A stretch of 64,000 bases of DNA, from the NCBI GenBank assembly GCA_049645705.1, contig JBARUK010000055.1:47756-111755 (forward strand), in the 5' to 3' direction. The DNA comes from JBGNFV01 sp049645705. Lineage in GTDB: Bacteria; Bacteroidota; Bacteroidia; Cytophagales; Cyclobacteriaceae. The number at the start of each line of letters is the position of its first letter. Position 1 is the first letter of the stretch. Below are positions 44,370 through 52,579 of this stretch, piece after piece. A program made the position numbers and the translations under genes. Under the pieces are notes generated by a model. It was not told the DNA's origin and made no database searches. It saw nothing but the letters and a program-made list of their open reading frames with translations.

Positions 44370-46292
44370 TCATCCCTGCTCTAAGATCATTTTATCCAAC
44401 GTGTTAGTAGAAACAAAATGATAGTTTGGTCTGGCTTTCTTATAGATTTCTTTTGCCATCTTCTTACCTTCCTCTGTCTCTACCATAGCACCGTATATAG
44501 GTACCAGAAACTTTCGCCTTCCGGTATTGACCAGGAAATCCTCTAAGCGGTCATTTGCGTCGTTATAATTATTCTTGATAGCGAGTACCAGCCAGGCTGT
44601 AAGTACCTCTGAGTTACCGGTAGATGTAAAGCCAAAAGCTTCATCCAACTGCTTCAGTTCTTTCTTATCCATAGTATCGGGAAGCTGGCGGACAAAATAA
44701 AGCCACTCATGACTACTCCATTCCTTCGTATCCAGGTCATAAGGAGACGTTCCGCTCTCCCAGTCTTTGATAGCCTGGTCTACAGCAGCAAACCGGTCAG
44801 AGTCCACTGAAGGCAGTGTCTCAGGTAAGCCTTCGGAGTATATCCATGCGTTGAAAGCTACCGTATCGGGGTCCAGTCCATTTGCACGATACAGGTTTTC
44901 CGACAAGTACTCCACAAAACCCTCTGTAGTCATGGTTTTGAAAGCATTTTTATTAAAGTAGTCGCTAAGGAAAGCATCGAATTTATCACGGCCTACTGAC
45001 TCCTCCAGGTAGCGCAGGAAGAAGTACCCTTTGTCATATGCTATGGAAGTCATGCCATCATCGGGGCTACGACCTTCCAGATCCAGCTTAAGTTTGGTAT
45101 CTGCTCCATTGCCCTTTTCCTTCATCTCATCTACTTCACCTCTCAAGTCTTCCTGAGAGAGATTAGCTAGCATCTCTGAGTACTCTCTGCCATATACTTC
45201 TTCCATGATGCGGTTTTCAAAGTACACAGTAAATCCTTCGTTAAGCCAGAAGTCATTCCAGTTAGCATTAGTCACCAGATTACCGGACCAGCTATGCGCC
45301 AGCTCATGAGCTACCAGTGAGGTTAGCGAGCGATCGCCGGCCAGAATGGTAGGAGTAACAAACGTGAGGCGGGGATTTTCCATGCCTCCAAAGGGAAAGC
45401 TGGGAGGCAATACAAGCAGATCGTAGCGGTCCCAGCGATAATCACCGTACAGGGACTCGGCTGCTTCCAGCATTTTATCAAGCTCGGCAAATTCATATGC
45501 AGCTTTCTCAATAGTTTGTGGCTCTGCATAAACGCCCGTTTTATCACCCAGTGATTCAAAGACCAGGTTACCTACAGAAAGCGCCATCAGATAAGCAGGT
45601 ATGGGTTGCTCCATTCTGAAGCTATATCTGCCATCATCACTCTTTTCCATTGGGTTCTCTGCACTCATGAGTGCCATGAGGTTTTCGGGTACTTGTACAT
45701 TGGCAGAGTAAGTAAAACGAATACCAGGTGAGTCCTGCAGTGGTATCCAGCTTCTGGCAAGAATAGCCTGCGACTGAGTGAACAGAAAGGGCTGGTCACC
45801 TGCCGTCTGTACCGGCTCCAGCCATTGTAGCGCTTCTGCCTCGGGTGACGTTTCATATACGATACGAATGTAGTCTGTATCATCATTCAGCATGATGGTA
45901 AGCGGACTTCCCATATGGTCGGATTCATTCCCTACGTTAAATACCAGGGCTTCTTCTCCTTCTCTTCCGGCGAATACTTCCTGTATATCCAGTGCTTTGG
46001 TATCCAGAATGATGTCACTGCTGCCATCCTGCCTGTCTATTTCGATACCGGCTGTGCCGCTCAGTGTTTTTACATCGAAATTTACAGTCAGGTCCAGGTC
46101 CAGGTGTTTCATAACAGCCATATCAGGTCTGGCAAACGTATGGTGATCTTCAGTATTCATATTTGTAGCTGTTTTCATACTATCAGATTGACTGCCCGTT
46201 TCAGTATCAGCGCAGCCAGTCGCAAGGACAAACCCTGCAATAAGAATGCAAAGATGAGTGGGTAAGCCTGCTCTTTTAAGGAGTGTTAACAT
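44370..46292 (-). CDS. M1-family metallo-aminopeptidase lipoprotein
   Basis: A 640-residue exported aminopeptidase (lipobox LATGC, Cys27) close to the leukotriene A4 hydrolase branch. The substrate motif is GGMENPRLTF, the zinc motif is VAHELAHSW with NEGFTVYFEN carrying the third ligand, and the C-terminal helical domain is of LTA4H size. It removes N-terminal amino acids from peptides in the periplasm or at the surface. It is transcribed alone. Confidence 0.92.
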   Translation of the reverse strand: MLTLLKRAGLPTHLCILIAGFVLATGCADTETGSQSDSMKTATNMNTEDHHTFARPDMAVMKHLDLDLTVNFDVKTLSGTAGIEIDRQDGSSDIILDTKALDIQEVFAGREGEEALVFNVGNESDHMGSPLTIMLNDDTDYIRIVYETSPEAEALQWLEPVQTAGDQPFLFTQSQAILARSWIPLQDSPGIRFTYSANVQVPENLMALMSAENPMEKSDDGRYSFRMEQPIPAYLMALSVGNLVFESLGDKTGVYAEPQTIEKAAYEFAELDKMLEAAESLYGDYRWDRYDLLVLPPSFPFGGMENPRLTFVTPTILAGDRSLTSLVAHELAHSWSGNLVTNANWNDFWLNEGFTVYFENRIMEEVYGREYSEMLANLSQEDLRGEVDEMKEKGNGADTKLKLDLEGRSPDDGMTSIAYDKGYFFLRYLEESVGRDKFDAFLSDYFNKNAFKTMTTEGFVEYLSENLYRANGLDPDTVAFNAWIYSEGLPETLPSVDSDRFAAVDQAIKDWESGTSPYDLDTKEWSSHEWLYFVRQLPDTMDKKELKQLDEAFGFTSTGNSEVLTAWLVLAIKNNYNDANDRLEDFLVNTGRRKFLVPIYGAMVETEEGKKMAKEIYKKARPNYHFVSTNTLDKMILEQG

Positions 46293-46472
46293 GGTATTCA
46301 GTTTGATTCGGTCAAAAAATACGAAACTATTGATAGAACGCAGATTATTGTGTGTTAGAAGAAAAAAAAGTTAAATGTTTAAGAATAGCTCAACAATGTT
46401 CTGACTTTTCCGTATAAATGAATAACGAATAGTATTCCATTTTTTTCTATTCAACCATTTTTTAATACATAT

Positions 46473-46736
46473 ATGAGCATCGCAATTTTTATACTTCTTT
46501 CGATTATCGTTATCATGCTTCTGAATAAAAAGCATACGACTTTTGGAAGAGTACTGAAATATCTGGTGATCGGACTAGCTATCGGATTAGCTGTTCACCA
46601 GGGAGTTACAGAGATTTTCCAATACAAAATGCCACTTTATTACCTGTTAGTGACCTTTGGTGTCATATTGGTGGCTACTGCGGCTTACTACATTTATCAG
46701 AAACGTAAGCCTCAGTTTATAAAAGCTAAAAAGTAA
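46473..46736 (+). CDS. Small membrane protein of unknown function
   Basis: An 87-residue protein with three hydrophobic segments (about residues 2-17, 28-43 and 52-72) and a basic C-terminal tail (YQKRKPQFIKAKK). I recognise no family. It has its own leader and a strong terminator, which supports a real gene. Confidence 0.68.
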   Translation: MSIAIFILLSIIVIMLLNKKHTTFGRVLKYLVIGLAIGLAVHQGVTEIFQYKMPLYYLLVTFGVILVATAAYYIYQKRKPQFIKAKK

Positions 46737-46760
46737 TTTCTCATTATTGATGAGTTTGCA

Positions 46761-46785
46761 AACCCGGCACATGCCGGGTTTTTTA
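46761..46785 (+). terminator. Rho-independent terminator of the small membrane protein gene
   Basis: AACCCGGCA and TGCCGGGTT form a nine-pair stem followed by six T. Its T run overlaps the stop codon of the convergent aldo/keto reductase gene. Confidence 0.92.
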
Positions 46786-47772
46786 GTTCCATACCAACTG
46801 GCTTCTTTTGTCCCAATATACATCCGGACCCACGGCCATTGATCTCAGTATTTGCAGGTCCTCATTATTTAGCCTGATGCTTTCAGCCAGAGCATTTGAT
46901 CTTAGCTGCTGCGGTGTTGATGCCCCGCTAAGAACTACCTGGGCCCATGGCTGGTGCAATATATAAGCAAGTGCTATTGTGTCCGGATCTGCGTTATATG
47001 AGTTGCCGATTCTACGCAGGGCGTTAAGTATGTTGGCATCGGTTTCGTCCTTGTTGCTATCCGTCAGGCGACCATTTGCTACCCCTTCCTTGATAATTAT
47101 TCCCATACCAGCCTCATAGGCTTGCTTCAGAGCTTCACCAACAGACTGTTCCAGTACATTGAAAGTAGCCTGTACAGTATCGAAAAGTAGTTCACGGTCT
47201 TTCTTTATCTTCAGCGCCTTATTGAGCACTTCACCCTGGTTATTGCCGCTGAGGGTAAGCCCTACCCTGATACCTTTCTGTTTTATCTTCGAAATTGCAT
47301 TCAGTACAGCTTGGTCATCCAGTACGCCGGTTTCCAGTGTAGCAGAATGGATCTGGTACAAATTCAGCTTATTATCTAGCAGGCCTTTACTTTCCGCGTA
47401 TTGCGTTTGTAGGTTCGACAGGCTATGATCTTTTACTTCATGCTTTTCCGCTTTTATCTGCCAGTCAGCCGTGTAGATGTATCCCCATTTACTACCGATT
47501 ACTACGTCGTTATGCCCTCTCGCATGTATCCATTCAGCAAGAAATGCTTCACCCTCGCCGTAAGACCTGGCCGTATCAAAATAGCGAATGCCTGCTGTAT
47601 ACGCTATGTCGAACATACCATGAGATCGCTCCATCATAGCAGCCTTATCAGTACTTCCGGCTATATCTTTGTCATGACCGATATTTATATACCCAGGCCT
47701 GCCTATTGCGGCTGTACCCATTCCTATTCTGCTGACGTGTAATTTTGTATTTCCGAGATTTACTATTTCCAT
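46783..47772 (-). CDS. Aldo/keto reductase
   Basis: A 329-residue NAD(P)H-dependent oxidoreductase of the aldo/keto reductase TIM-barrel family. Catalytic Asp and Tyr are in YFDTARSYGEGE, Lys is in GSKWGY, and His is in YQIHSA. The C-terminal cofactor region reads VLSGASTPQQLRSNA. I chose the ATG at 47772; a TTG at 47778 gives two more residues. Substrate unknown. Confidence 0.9.
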   Translation of the reverse strand: MEIVNLGNTKLHVSRIGMGTAAIGRPGYINIGHDKDIAGSTDKAAMMERSHGMFDIAYTAGIRYFDTARSYGEGEAFLAEWIHARGHNDVVIGSKWGYIYTADWQIKAEKHEVKDHSLSNLQTQYAESKGLLDNKLNLYQIHSATLETGVLDDQAVLNAISKIKQKGIRVGLTLSGNNQGEVLNKALKIKKDRELLFDTVQATFNVLEQSVGEALKQAYEAGMGIIIKEGVANGRLTDSNKDETDANILNALRRIGNSYNADPDTIALAYILHQPWAQVVLSGASTPQQLRSNALAESIRLNNEDLQILRSMAVGPDVYWDKRSQLVWN

Positions 47773-47881
47773 TTTCAAACAATTTCCCTTCTTATTAGAT
47801 AAATAGTGAAAGTAACAGAAGCGACTATTTCCCCACTGGCTTTCCTCTCAAAATTGTTTTCTTAACTGACTCCATTTGCCG

Positions 47882-48028
47882 ATGAAAAAAGTTTTATCGA
47901 CCCTGCTTGTATTACTTATTCTACTCTTTGTATCTCTATTCTTCTTAGTAAAACCTGCCACCAAGGCTGATACAATTAAAGTAAAATCTACTACCGAAGG
48001 AATAACCCTAAAGGCCAAGGGTAGTTGA
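47882..48028 (+). CDS. Small single-span membrane peptide
   Basis: A 48-codon frame with an ATG start, MKK, a hydrophobic run (VLSTLLVLLILLFVSLFFLV) and a polar tail ending KAKGS. It is too short for standard gene tracks. It could be a small membrane protein; the remainder of its tail has no motif. Support is limited to the clear MKK-plus-membrane-segment pattern and its place in an otherwise gene-free gap. Confidence 0.5.
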   Translation: MKKVLSTLLVLLILLFVSLFFLVKPATKADTIKVKSTTEGITLKAKGS

Positions 48029-48103
48029 TCAATTATTGAAGACAACCTTATCAACTTTAAATATGTCCGGGTTTTCCGTATCTTTTTATACAAACCCGGT
48101 ATT

Positions 48104-48850
48104 ATGCTCTGTTTCCGACCTGCCTTATTTCTTCTCACTTTCTTATTAGTATCCTCTTACTATTCCTTTGCCCAATTCTCTCTTATGGGAACAGCCAGGT
48201 ATATGCCCGATGGCTGCATTATGCTCACACCAAATGAGCCATATAGTGAAGGCCTTGCTTACTATAACACCTTACTTGACCTTTCGCAAAACTTTGAGAT
48301 CGGCTTCGACATGTTCTTTGGAGCAAACGATGAGTACGGCGCAGATGGAATTGCCTTTGTGATGCAAAATGATGCACGCGGTGCTGAAGCGTATGGTACC
48401 TGGGGAGAATGCCTGGGATACGGTACCTGGGATAGAAGTCGTCCGGGAGGTACATACATAGCACCCTCTATTGCTGTCGAGTTTGACACCTATCAGAACC
48501 CCGGCCAGAATGATCCGCCCATGGATCACGTAGCCTACCTGGAACAGGGGTCTAACTTTCACACAGAATATTTTAACAATGAAAACCCTGACTATAACCT
48601 GGAGGATGATGCTCTACACGATTTCAGGTTTATCTGGAATGCCGACGAAAAACGACTAACGATAATGCTGGACGGGGATGTTGTCTACACCGGCATCAAA
48701 GATCTTTCCAGGGAAATATTTGAAGGGGAAACAAAGGTGCGTTGGGGATTTACCGCCAGCACCGGAAGAAAGTATAATCTGCAGTACTTTTGCCTCCGCC
48801 GCATAGTGTACAGCCCGCCGGAAGTCACCGATGACATAAGAGGGTACTGA
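48104..48850 (+). CDS. Secreted L-type (legume-like) lectin domain protein
   Basis: A 248-residue exported protein; after a signal peptide (cleavage near SFAQ) it consists of one concanavalin-like fold of the bacterial legume-lectin type. Motifs are FEIGFDMFFG, GADGIAFVMQND, the metal-site-like PSIAVEFDTYQN and ALHDFRFIWN. It probably binds carbohydrate at the surface. The stop abuts that of the convergent YjbQ gene. Confidence 0.82.
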   Translation: MLCFRPALFLLTFLLVSSYYSFAQFSLMGTARYMPDGCIMLTPNEPYSEGLAYYNTLLDLSQNFEIGFDMFFGANDEYGADGIAFVMQNDARGAEAYGTWGECLGYGTWDRSRPGGTYIAPSIAVEFDTYQNPGQNDPPMDHVAYLEQGSNFHTEYFNNENPDYNLEDDALHDFRFIWNADEKRLTIMLDGDVVYTGIKDLSREIFEGETKVRWGFTASTGRKYNLQYFCLRRIVYSPPEVTDDIRGY

Positions 48851-49273
48851 TTACCCACCGTTAAAAGTCAGAATCAGGCTGCGGCTACCCCCATGATTGC
48901 GGTATTCGCACAGATAAATGCCCTGCCAGGTTCCCAGGTTGAGCTTTCCGTTACTTACCGGAATACTCACGGAGCTGCCTACCAGGCTGGCCTTAATGTG
49001 AGCAGGCATATCATCCGGACCCTCCAGGGTATGTTTATAGTATGGAGCATTCTCCGGGACCATCTTATTAAAATGCGACTCAAAGTCCTGCCTTACGGTA
49101 GGATCGGCATTTTCGTTTATAGTAAGTCCTGCTGAGGTATGCTTTATGAATACATGCAGTACACCGGTAGAAAGATCAGGAAAAGTACTGATCGCCTGGG
49201 TTATATGATTCGTGATGAGGTGAAAGCCTCTCTCTTTTGCAGGTATATTGATTTCAGTCTGATGTGTGGCCAT
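48851..49273 (-). CDS. yjbQ: YjbQ-family protein (UPF0047)
   Basis: A 140-residue protein of the YjbQ group, which has thiamin-phosphate synthase activity in some members. Conserved blocks are VFIKHTSAGLTINENAD, the metal-binding His in MPAHIKASLVGSS and GKLNLGTWQGIYLCEYR. The ATG at 49273 is the first start in the frame. It ends directly against the lectin-like gene and follows the beta-helix lipoprotein gene by three bases, so they share a transcript. Confidence 0.9.
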   Translation of the reverse strand: MATHQTEINIPAKERGFHLITNHITQAISTFPDLSTGVLHVFIKHTSAGLTINENADPTVRQDFESHFNKMVPENAPYYKHTLEGPDDMPAHIKASLVGSSVSIPVSNGKLNLGTWQGIYLCEYRNHGGSRSLILTFNGG

Positions 49274-49276
49274 GTC

Positions 49277-50674
49277 TTATTCTTTTTCGAACTCATAAGC
49301 ACCTATGTCCGGCAGCTGGTCCCTTTCCCGACCATCCAGATCCCTCACGATCTCGCTTACCCTGGCCGTATCTATCAGGGGACTTAGTGTATCAGGCTGG
49401 TACATGTAGCGCTGAACATCCCTGAAGATAGGGTCTACGTTCAGGATATTACCATTTGCCTCAAATAGCGATTGGTCAGCTTTAAGTAAATTGTTGATGA
49501 ATGTGTAGTCCTGTGCCTGCATGGCGGTGCTGTCTATGACCAGCTCATCTGCATTGAAACCTCTTCCCCATACCACAGTATTTTCCATATAAGTAGTAAT
49601 AGGATTGGTAATACTCTCGCCATTATTGTCTACGGCATTATCACTGAATACAACAGCCGGTACTTCACGGCTAAAGAGAAAATTGTAATTGGCGAAAGTG
49701 CAGTGGCGGTAGGTATAGTTACCTCCACCGAGGTTAGCTACTACAAACTGGCCACAGGTATTCACAAGGGTATTTTCGGCGTATACATCAGAGTTAAGCG
49801 TAAGTATGCCGGAAGCAGAAACATTCTCTATCAAAACCTGCTTCATAACCAGGTCGGGTACATCGTCCTCATCATAGGTGTTTAGGTTTACACCTACTAC
49901 ACTGTTGCGGATGATGACATGTTCCAGTAGATTGTCCTTACTGCCTTCCAGAAAGATCAATCCACCCCACTGACCCGGAGCCACATCGAAGCTATTATCC
50001 AGCCGGCTATTGCGAAAAATCACTTTTGAGGCTGAGTCTCCGCGTGCGGTAAGCGTACCTTGTATAAACATGGCTGCCCCGTTATCAGCATAGATCCGGG
50101 TGCCTTCTTCCACAGTAAGATTGCAGAGCGAATCTACTAGAACAGACCCAAAAAGAACGTACGGTTTATCGGCTGTCCAGAGCTCATCGCAGGATAAGAC
50201 GACATTCCCAAGGAACACCGCATCCTGGCCAAAGGCTTCCAGCTTTACGTCCTGCACATTTCCGTTAGTAGTGAAAAGTACCGAGTCCTTTACCAGAAAG
50301 GGCAAGCCCTCATCCATAGGATCGATCGTAACATCCACCAGGATCAGTAAGCTGTCATTGCCCAGCAGTAGTTCGTCTTCAAAACGATAATCACGATCGC
50401 CGTTAATGGTAATCCGGTAAGGTGATTGCTCGCCTTGCCCCAGGCGCACATCGGAGATACGCACGGCGTTTTCGTTTGGGTTATAAACCTTGAAGCGCTT
50501 GGTAATGCTACCAACACTGGTAAAGAGCGTATCGAACCTGACAGAATCCTGACTGAAGCCAAGTCTTGCCTGTCCGGAATTAGTAATTTGCTCATCGAAA
50601 GGCTCGCAGGCCCAGCAAAGAAGAAGCAAAAGTATGGCAACTACAAAGTACCTGCCATTAGCCTTATTCGCCAT
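49277..50674 (-). CDS. Beta-helix lipoprotein
   Basis: A 465-residue lipoprotein (lipobox CWAC, Cys23). An Ig-like segment (about 45-150, FKVYNPNENAVRISDVRLG) is followed by a right-handed beta-helix (about 160-440, e.g. TVEEGTRIYADNGAAMFIQG). It resembles the partial protein at the left window edge in domain type but not in detail. I chose the ATG at 50674, which overlaps the end of prfA by 11 bases; a TTG at 50701 would add nine residues. Confidence 0.8.
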   Translation of the reverse strand: MANKANGRYFVVAILLLLLCWACEPFDEQITNSGQARLGFSQDSVRFDTLFTSVGSITKRFKVYNPNENAVRISDVRLGQGEQSPYRITINGDRDYRFEDELLLGNDSLLILVDVTIDPMDEGLPFLVKDSVLFTTNGNVQDVKLEAFGQDAVFLGNVVLSCDELWTADKPYVLFGSVLVDSLCNLTVEEGTRIYADNGAAMFIQGTLTARGDSASKVIFRNSRLDNSFDVAPGQWGGLIFLEGSKDNLLEHVIIRNSVVGVNLNTYDEDDVPDLVMKQVLIENVSASGILTLNSDVYAENTLVNTCGQFVVANLGGGNYTYRHCTFANYNFLFSREVPAVVFSDNAVDNNGESITNPITTYMENTVVWGRGFNADELVIDSTAMQAQDYTFINNLLKADQSLFEANGNILNVDPIFRDVQRYMYQPDTLSPLIDTARVSEIVRDLDGRERDQLPDIGAYEFEKE

Positions 50675-51731
50675 CTTGAAGTTTCTCAGTATTTTCTGCA
50701 ATTCGCAGTTGTTCTATGATATCACCTATATCACCATCCATAATAGCGCCCAGGCTGTGCACGGTATATCCTATCCTATGGTCTGTAACGCGGCTTTGGG
50801 GAAAGTTATACGTACGAATTTTTTCAGAGCGGTCTCCACTTTTCACCATAGAGCGACGCTGAGCGCCGATCTCTTCATCCTGTTTGGCTTTCTCGATATC
50901 GTACAAACGGCTTCGGAGTACCTTTAGTGCTTTTTCCAGGTTTTTGAGCTGTGATTTCTCATCCTGACAGGAAACGACCAAACCACTGGGTATATGAGTA
51001 AGACGTACCGCTGAGTAAGTGGTATTTACAGACTGACCACCCGGCCCTGAGCTACAGAAAGTATCCTTACGTACATCGTTCATATCGATCTGCACATCTA
51101 CATCCTCTACCTCGGGCAGTATGGCGACACTGGCAGCAGAGGTGTGTACCCGCCCCTGTGTCTCGGTAGCCGGTACCCGCTGTACACGGTGTACGCCAGA
51201 TTCAAATTTCATCATACCGAATACATCCTCGCCACTCATGGTGCTGACGATTTCTTTGTACCCGCCGCTGGTTCCTTCAGTCAGGTCGAGGACATTGAAG
51301 CCCCATCCCATCTTCTCGGCAAAGCGCTGGTACATGCGGAACAGGTCTCCGGCAAACAGTGCGGCCTCATCGCCACCGGTGCCGGCGCGTATTTCGAGAA
51401 TAGCATTTTTGCTGTCGTTCGGATCTTTGGGGATGAGCATATACTTGATCTCCTCCTCCATTTCTGCTTTTTCAGGTTCCAGGCTTTCGATCTCTTCTTT
51501 AGCCATATCCCTGAACTCGGGATCCTTCTCCGTCTTCAGGATTTTTCTGGCGTTATCCAGATTTTCGGTTACGATCAGATAGGCATCGTATTTTTTTACG
51601 ATTTTTTCCAGGTCCTTGTATTCTTTGCTCAATTTAGAATACCGGTTCATATCTGAAACGATATCTGGCTGAACGATAAGCTGTCCGACTTCTTCGAACC
51701 TGTGTTTAATCTCTTCTAATTTTTCGATCAT
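50664..51731 (-). CDS. prfA: Peptide chain release factor 1
   Basis: Class I release factor for UAA and UAG, 355 residues. The anticodon-like PxT motif is in VPATETQGRVHTSAASV (the RF1 form; RF2 has SPF), and the GGQ motif is in SSGPGGQSVNTTYSAVR. The gene overlaps the downstream lipoprotein start by 11 bases, so an essential gene and a lipoprotein gene are coupled. Confidence 0.96.
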   Translation of the reverse strand: MIEKLEEIKHRFEEVGQLIVQPDIVSDMNRYSKLSKEYKDLEKIVKKYDAYLIVTENLDNARKILKTEKDPEFRDMAKEEIESLEPEKAEMEEEIKYMLIPKDPNDSKNAILEIRAGTGGDEAALFAGDLFRMYQRFAEKMGWGFNVLDLTEGTSGGYKEIVSTMSGEDVFGMMKFESGVHRVQRVPATETQGRVHTSAASVAILPEVEDVDVQIDMNDVRKDTFCSSGPGGQSVNTTYSAVRLTHIPSGLVVSCQDEKSQLKNLEKALKVLRSRLYDIEKAKQDEEIGAQRRSMVKSGDRSEKIRTYNFPQSRVTDHRIGYTVHSLGAIMDGDIGDIIEQLRIAENTEKLQDGE

Positions 51732-51960
51732 CTCGTATTCTGTTGCACATCAAAACTAATAAAGTCCTCGGACTTCCATATGACAAAACTTTTCGGTCTG
51801 GTATTTGCCTAATATTTGAGTCAAAAAGAAGCGGGTATCTTGAATATGTAATAAACTGACGGAAATGCATACAAATCAAAGTGTTAACAAGCGCTATGTT
51901 TGTAAAACGATAAACGTCAGCCCGCTATACAGTTTATAGTTAATTCATCTGAAAAACATC

Positions 51961-52473
51961 ATGATCAGACAAATCAAAAAATTCTGGCTGATTGCTTTTT
52001 TACTGGCTGTCCCCGCGATAACTCAGGCACAGGATTATAAATTTCATTCTGTGTTCATCTACAACTTCACCAAATACATCCAGTGGCCTGAAAACTACAG
52101 GTCCGGAGACTTCGTCATTGGTGTTTTAGGCAATTCTCCTATATCAGAGAGCCTTGAAAAGATGGCTGCTAATAAAACAGTAGGTCAGCAGAAGTTTAAA
52201 ATCGTGAAGTTCAATACGCTTGACGACGTAAGCAAGTGTCACATTCTATTCATTCCTAACGACAAAAGCCACCTGCTGGATAAAACCTTGCAGAAAATTC
52301 AGGGCCAGCCGACGCTGGTAATCACTGAAAGGCCGGGTCTGGGTGAGAAAGGAAGTAGCATAAACTTTATTCTTGAGGACGGCCGTTGGAAGTTTGAGCT
52401 CAATCAGCAGGCAGCCACACGCTCCAAGCTGAAAGTATCAGGTGAACTGGTAAAGTTTGCTATCCTTATCTGA
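51961..52473 (+). CDS. YfiR-like periplasmic protein (DUF4154)
   Basis: A 170-residue exported protein with a signal peptide and the YfiR family pattern: FIYNFTKYIQWPE, FVIGVLG, a middle Cys-His segment SKCHILFIPND, and EKGSSINFILEDGRWKFELN near the C-terminus. In Pseudomonas YfiR is a periplasmic repressor of the diguanylate cyclase YfiN. Here the next gene, 106 bases on, encodes a HAMP-GAF-PAS receptor without GGDEF, so YfiR may regulate that instead. Confidence 0.85.
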   Translation: MIRQIKKFWLIAFLLAVPAITQAQDYKFHSVFIYNFTKYIQWPENYRSGDFVIGVLGNSPISESLEKMAANKTVGQQKFKIVKFNTLDDVSKCHILFIPNDKSHLLDKTLQKIQGQPTLVITERPGLGEKGSSINFILEDGRWKFELNQQAATRSKLKVSGELVKFAILI

Positions 52474-52579
52474 TTAAGGAGAATACACCTGCTACATCCG
52501 GCCACGCTATGTTATGACCAGCCAGTAATACGTTCCGGCTCTTACCCGGTATGTGCAATTGTCAATTTCACTAAGGATA

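Noticed and set aside
47848..48138. Minus-strand frame of 96 codons
   Set aside because: Antisense to the small membrane peptide and the start of the lectin-like gene; no motif and no signal.
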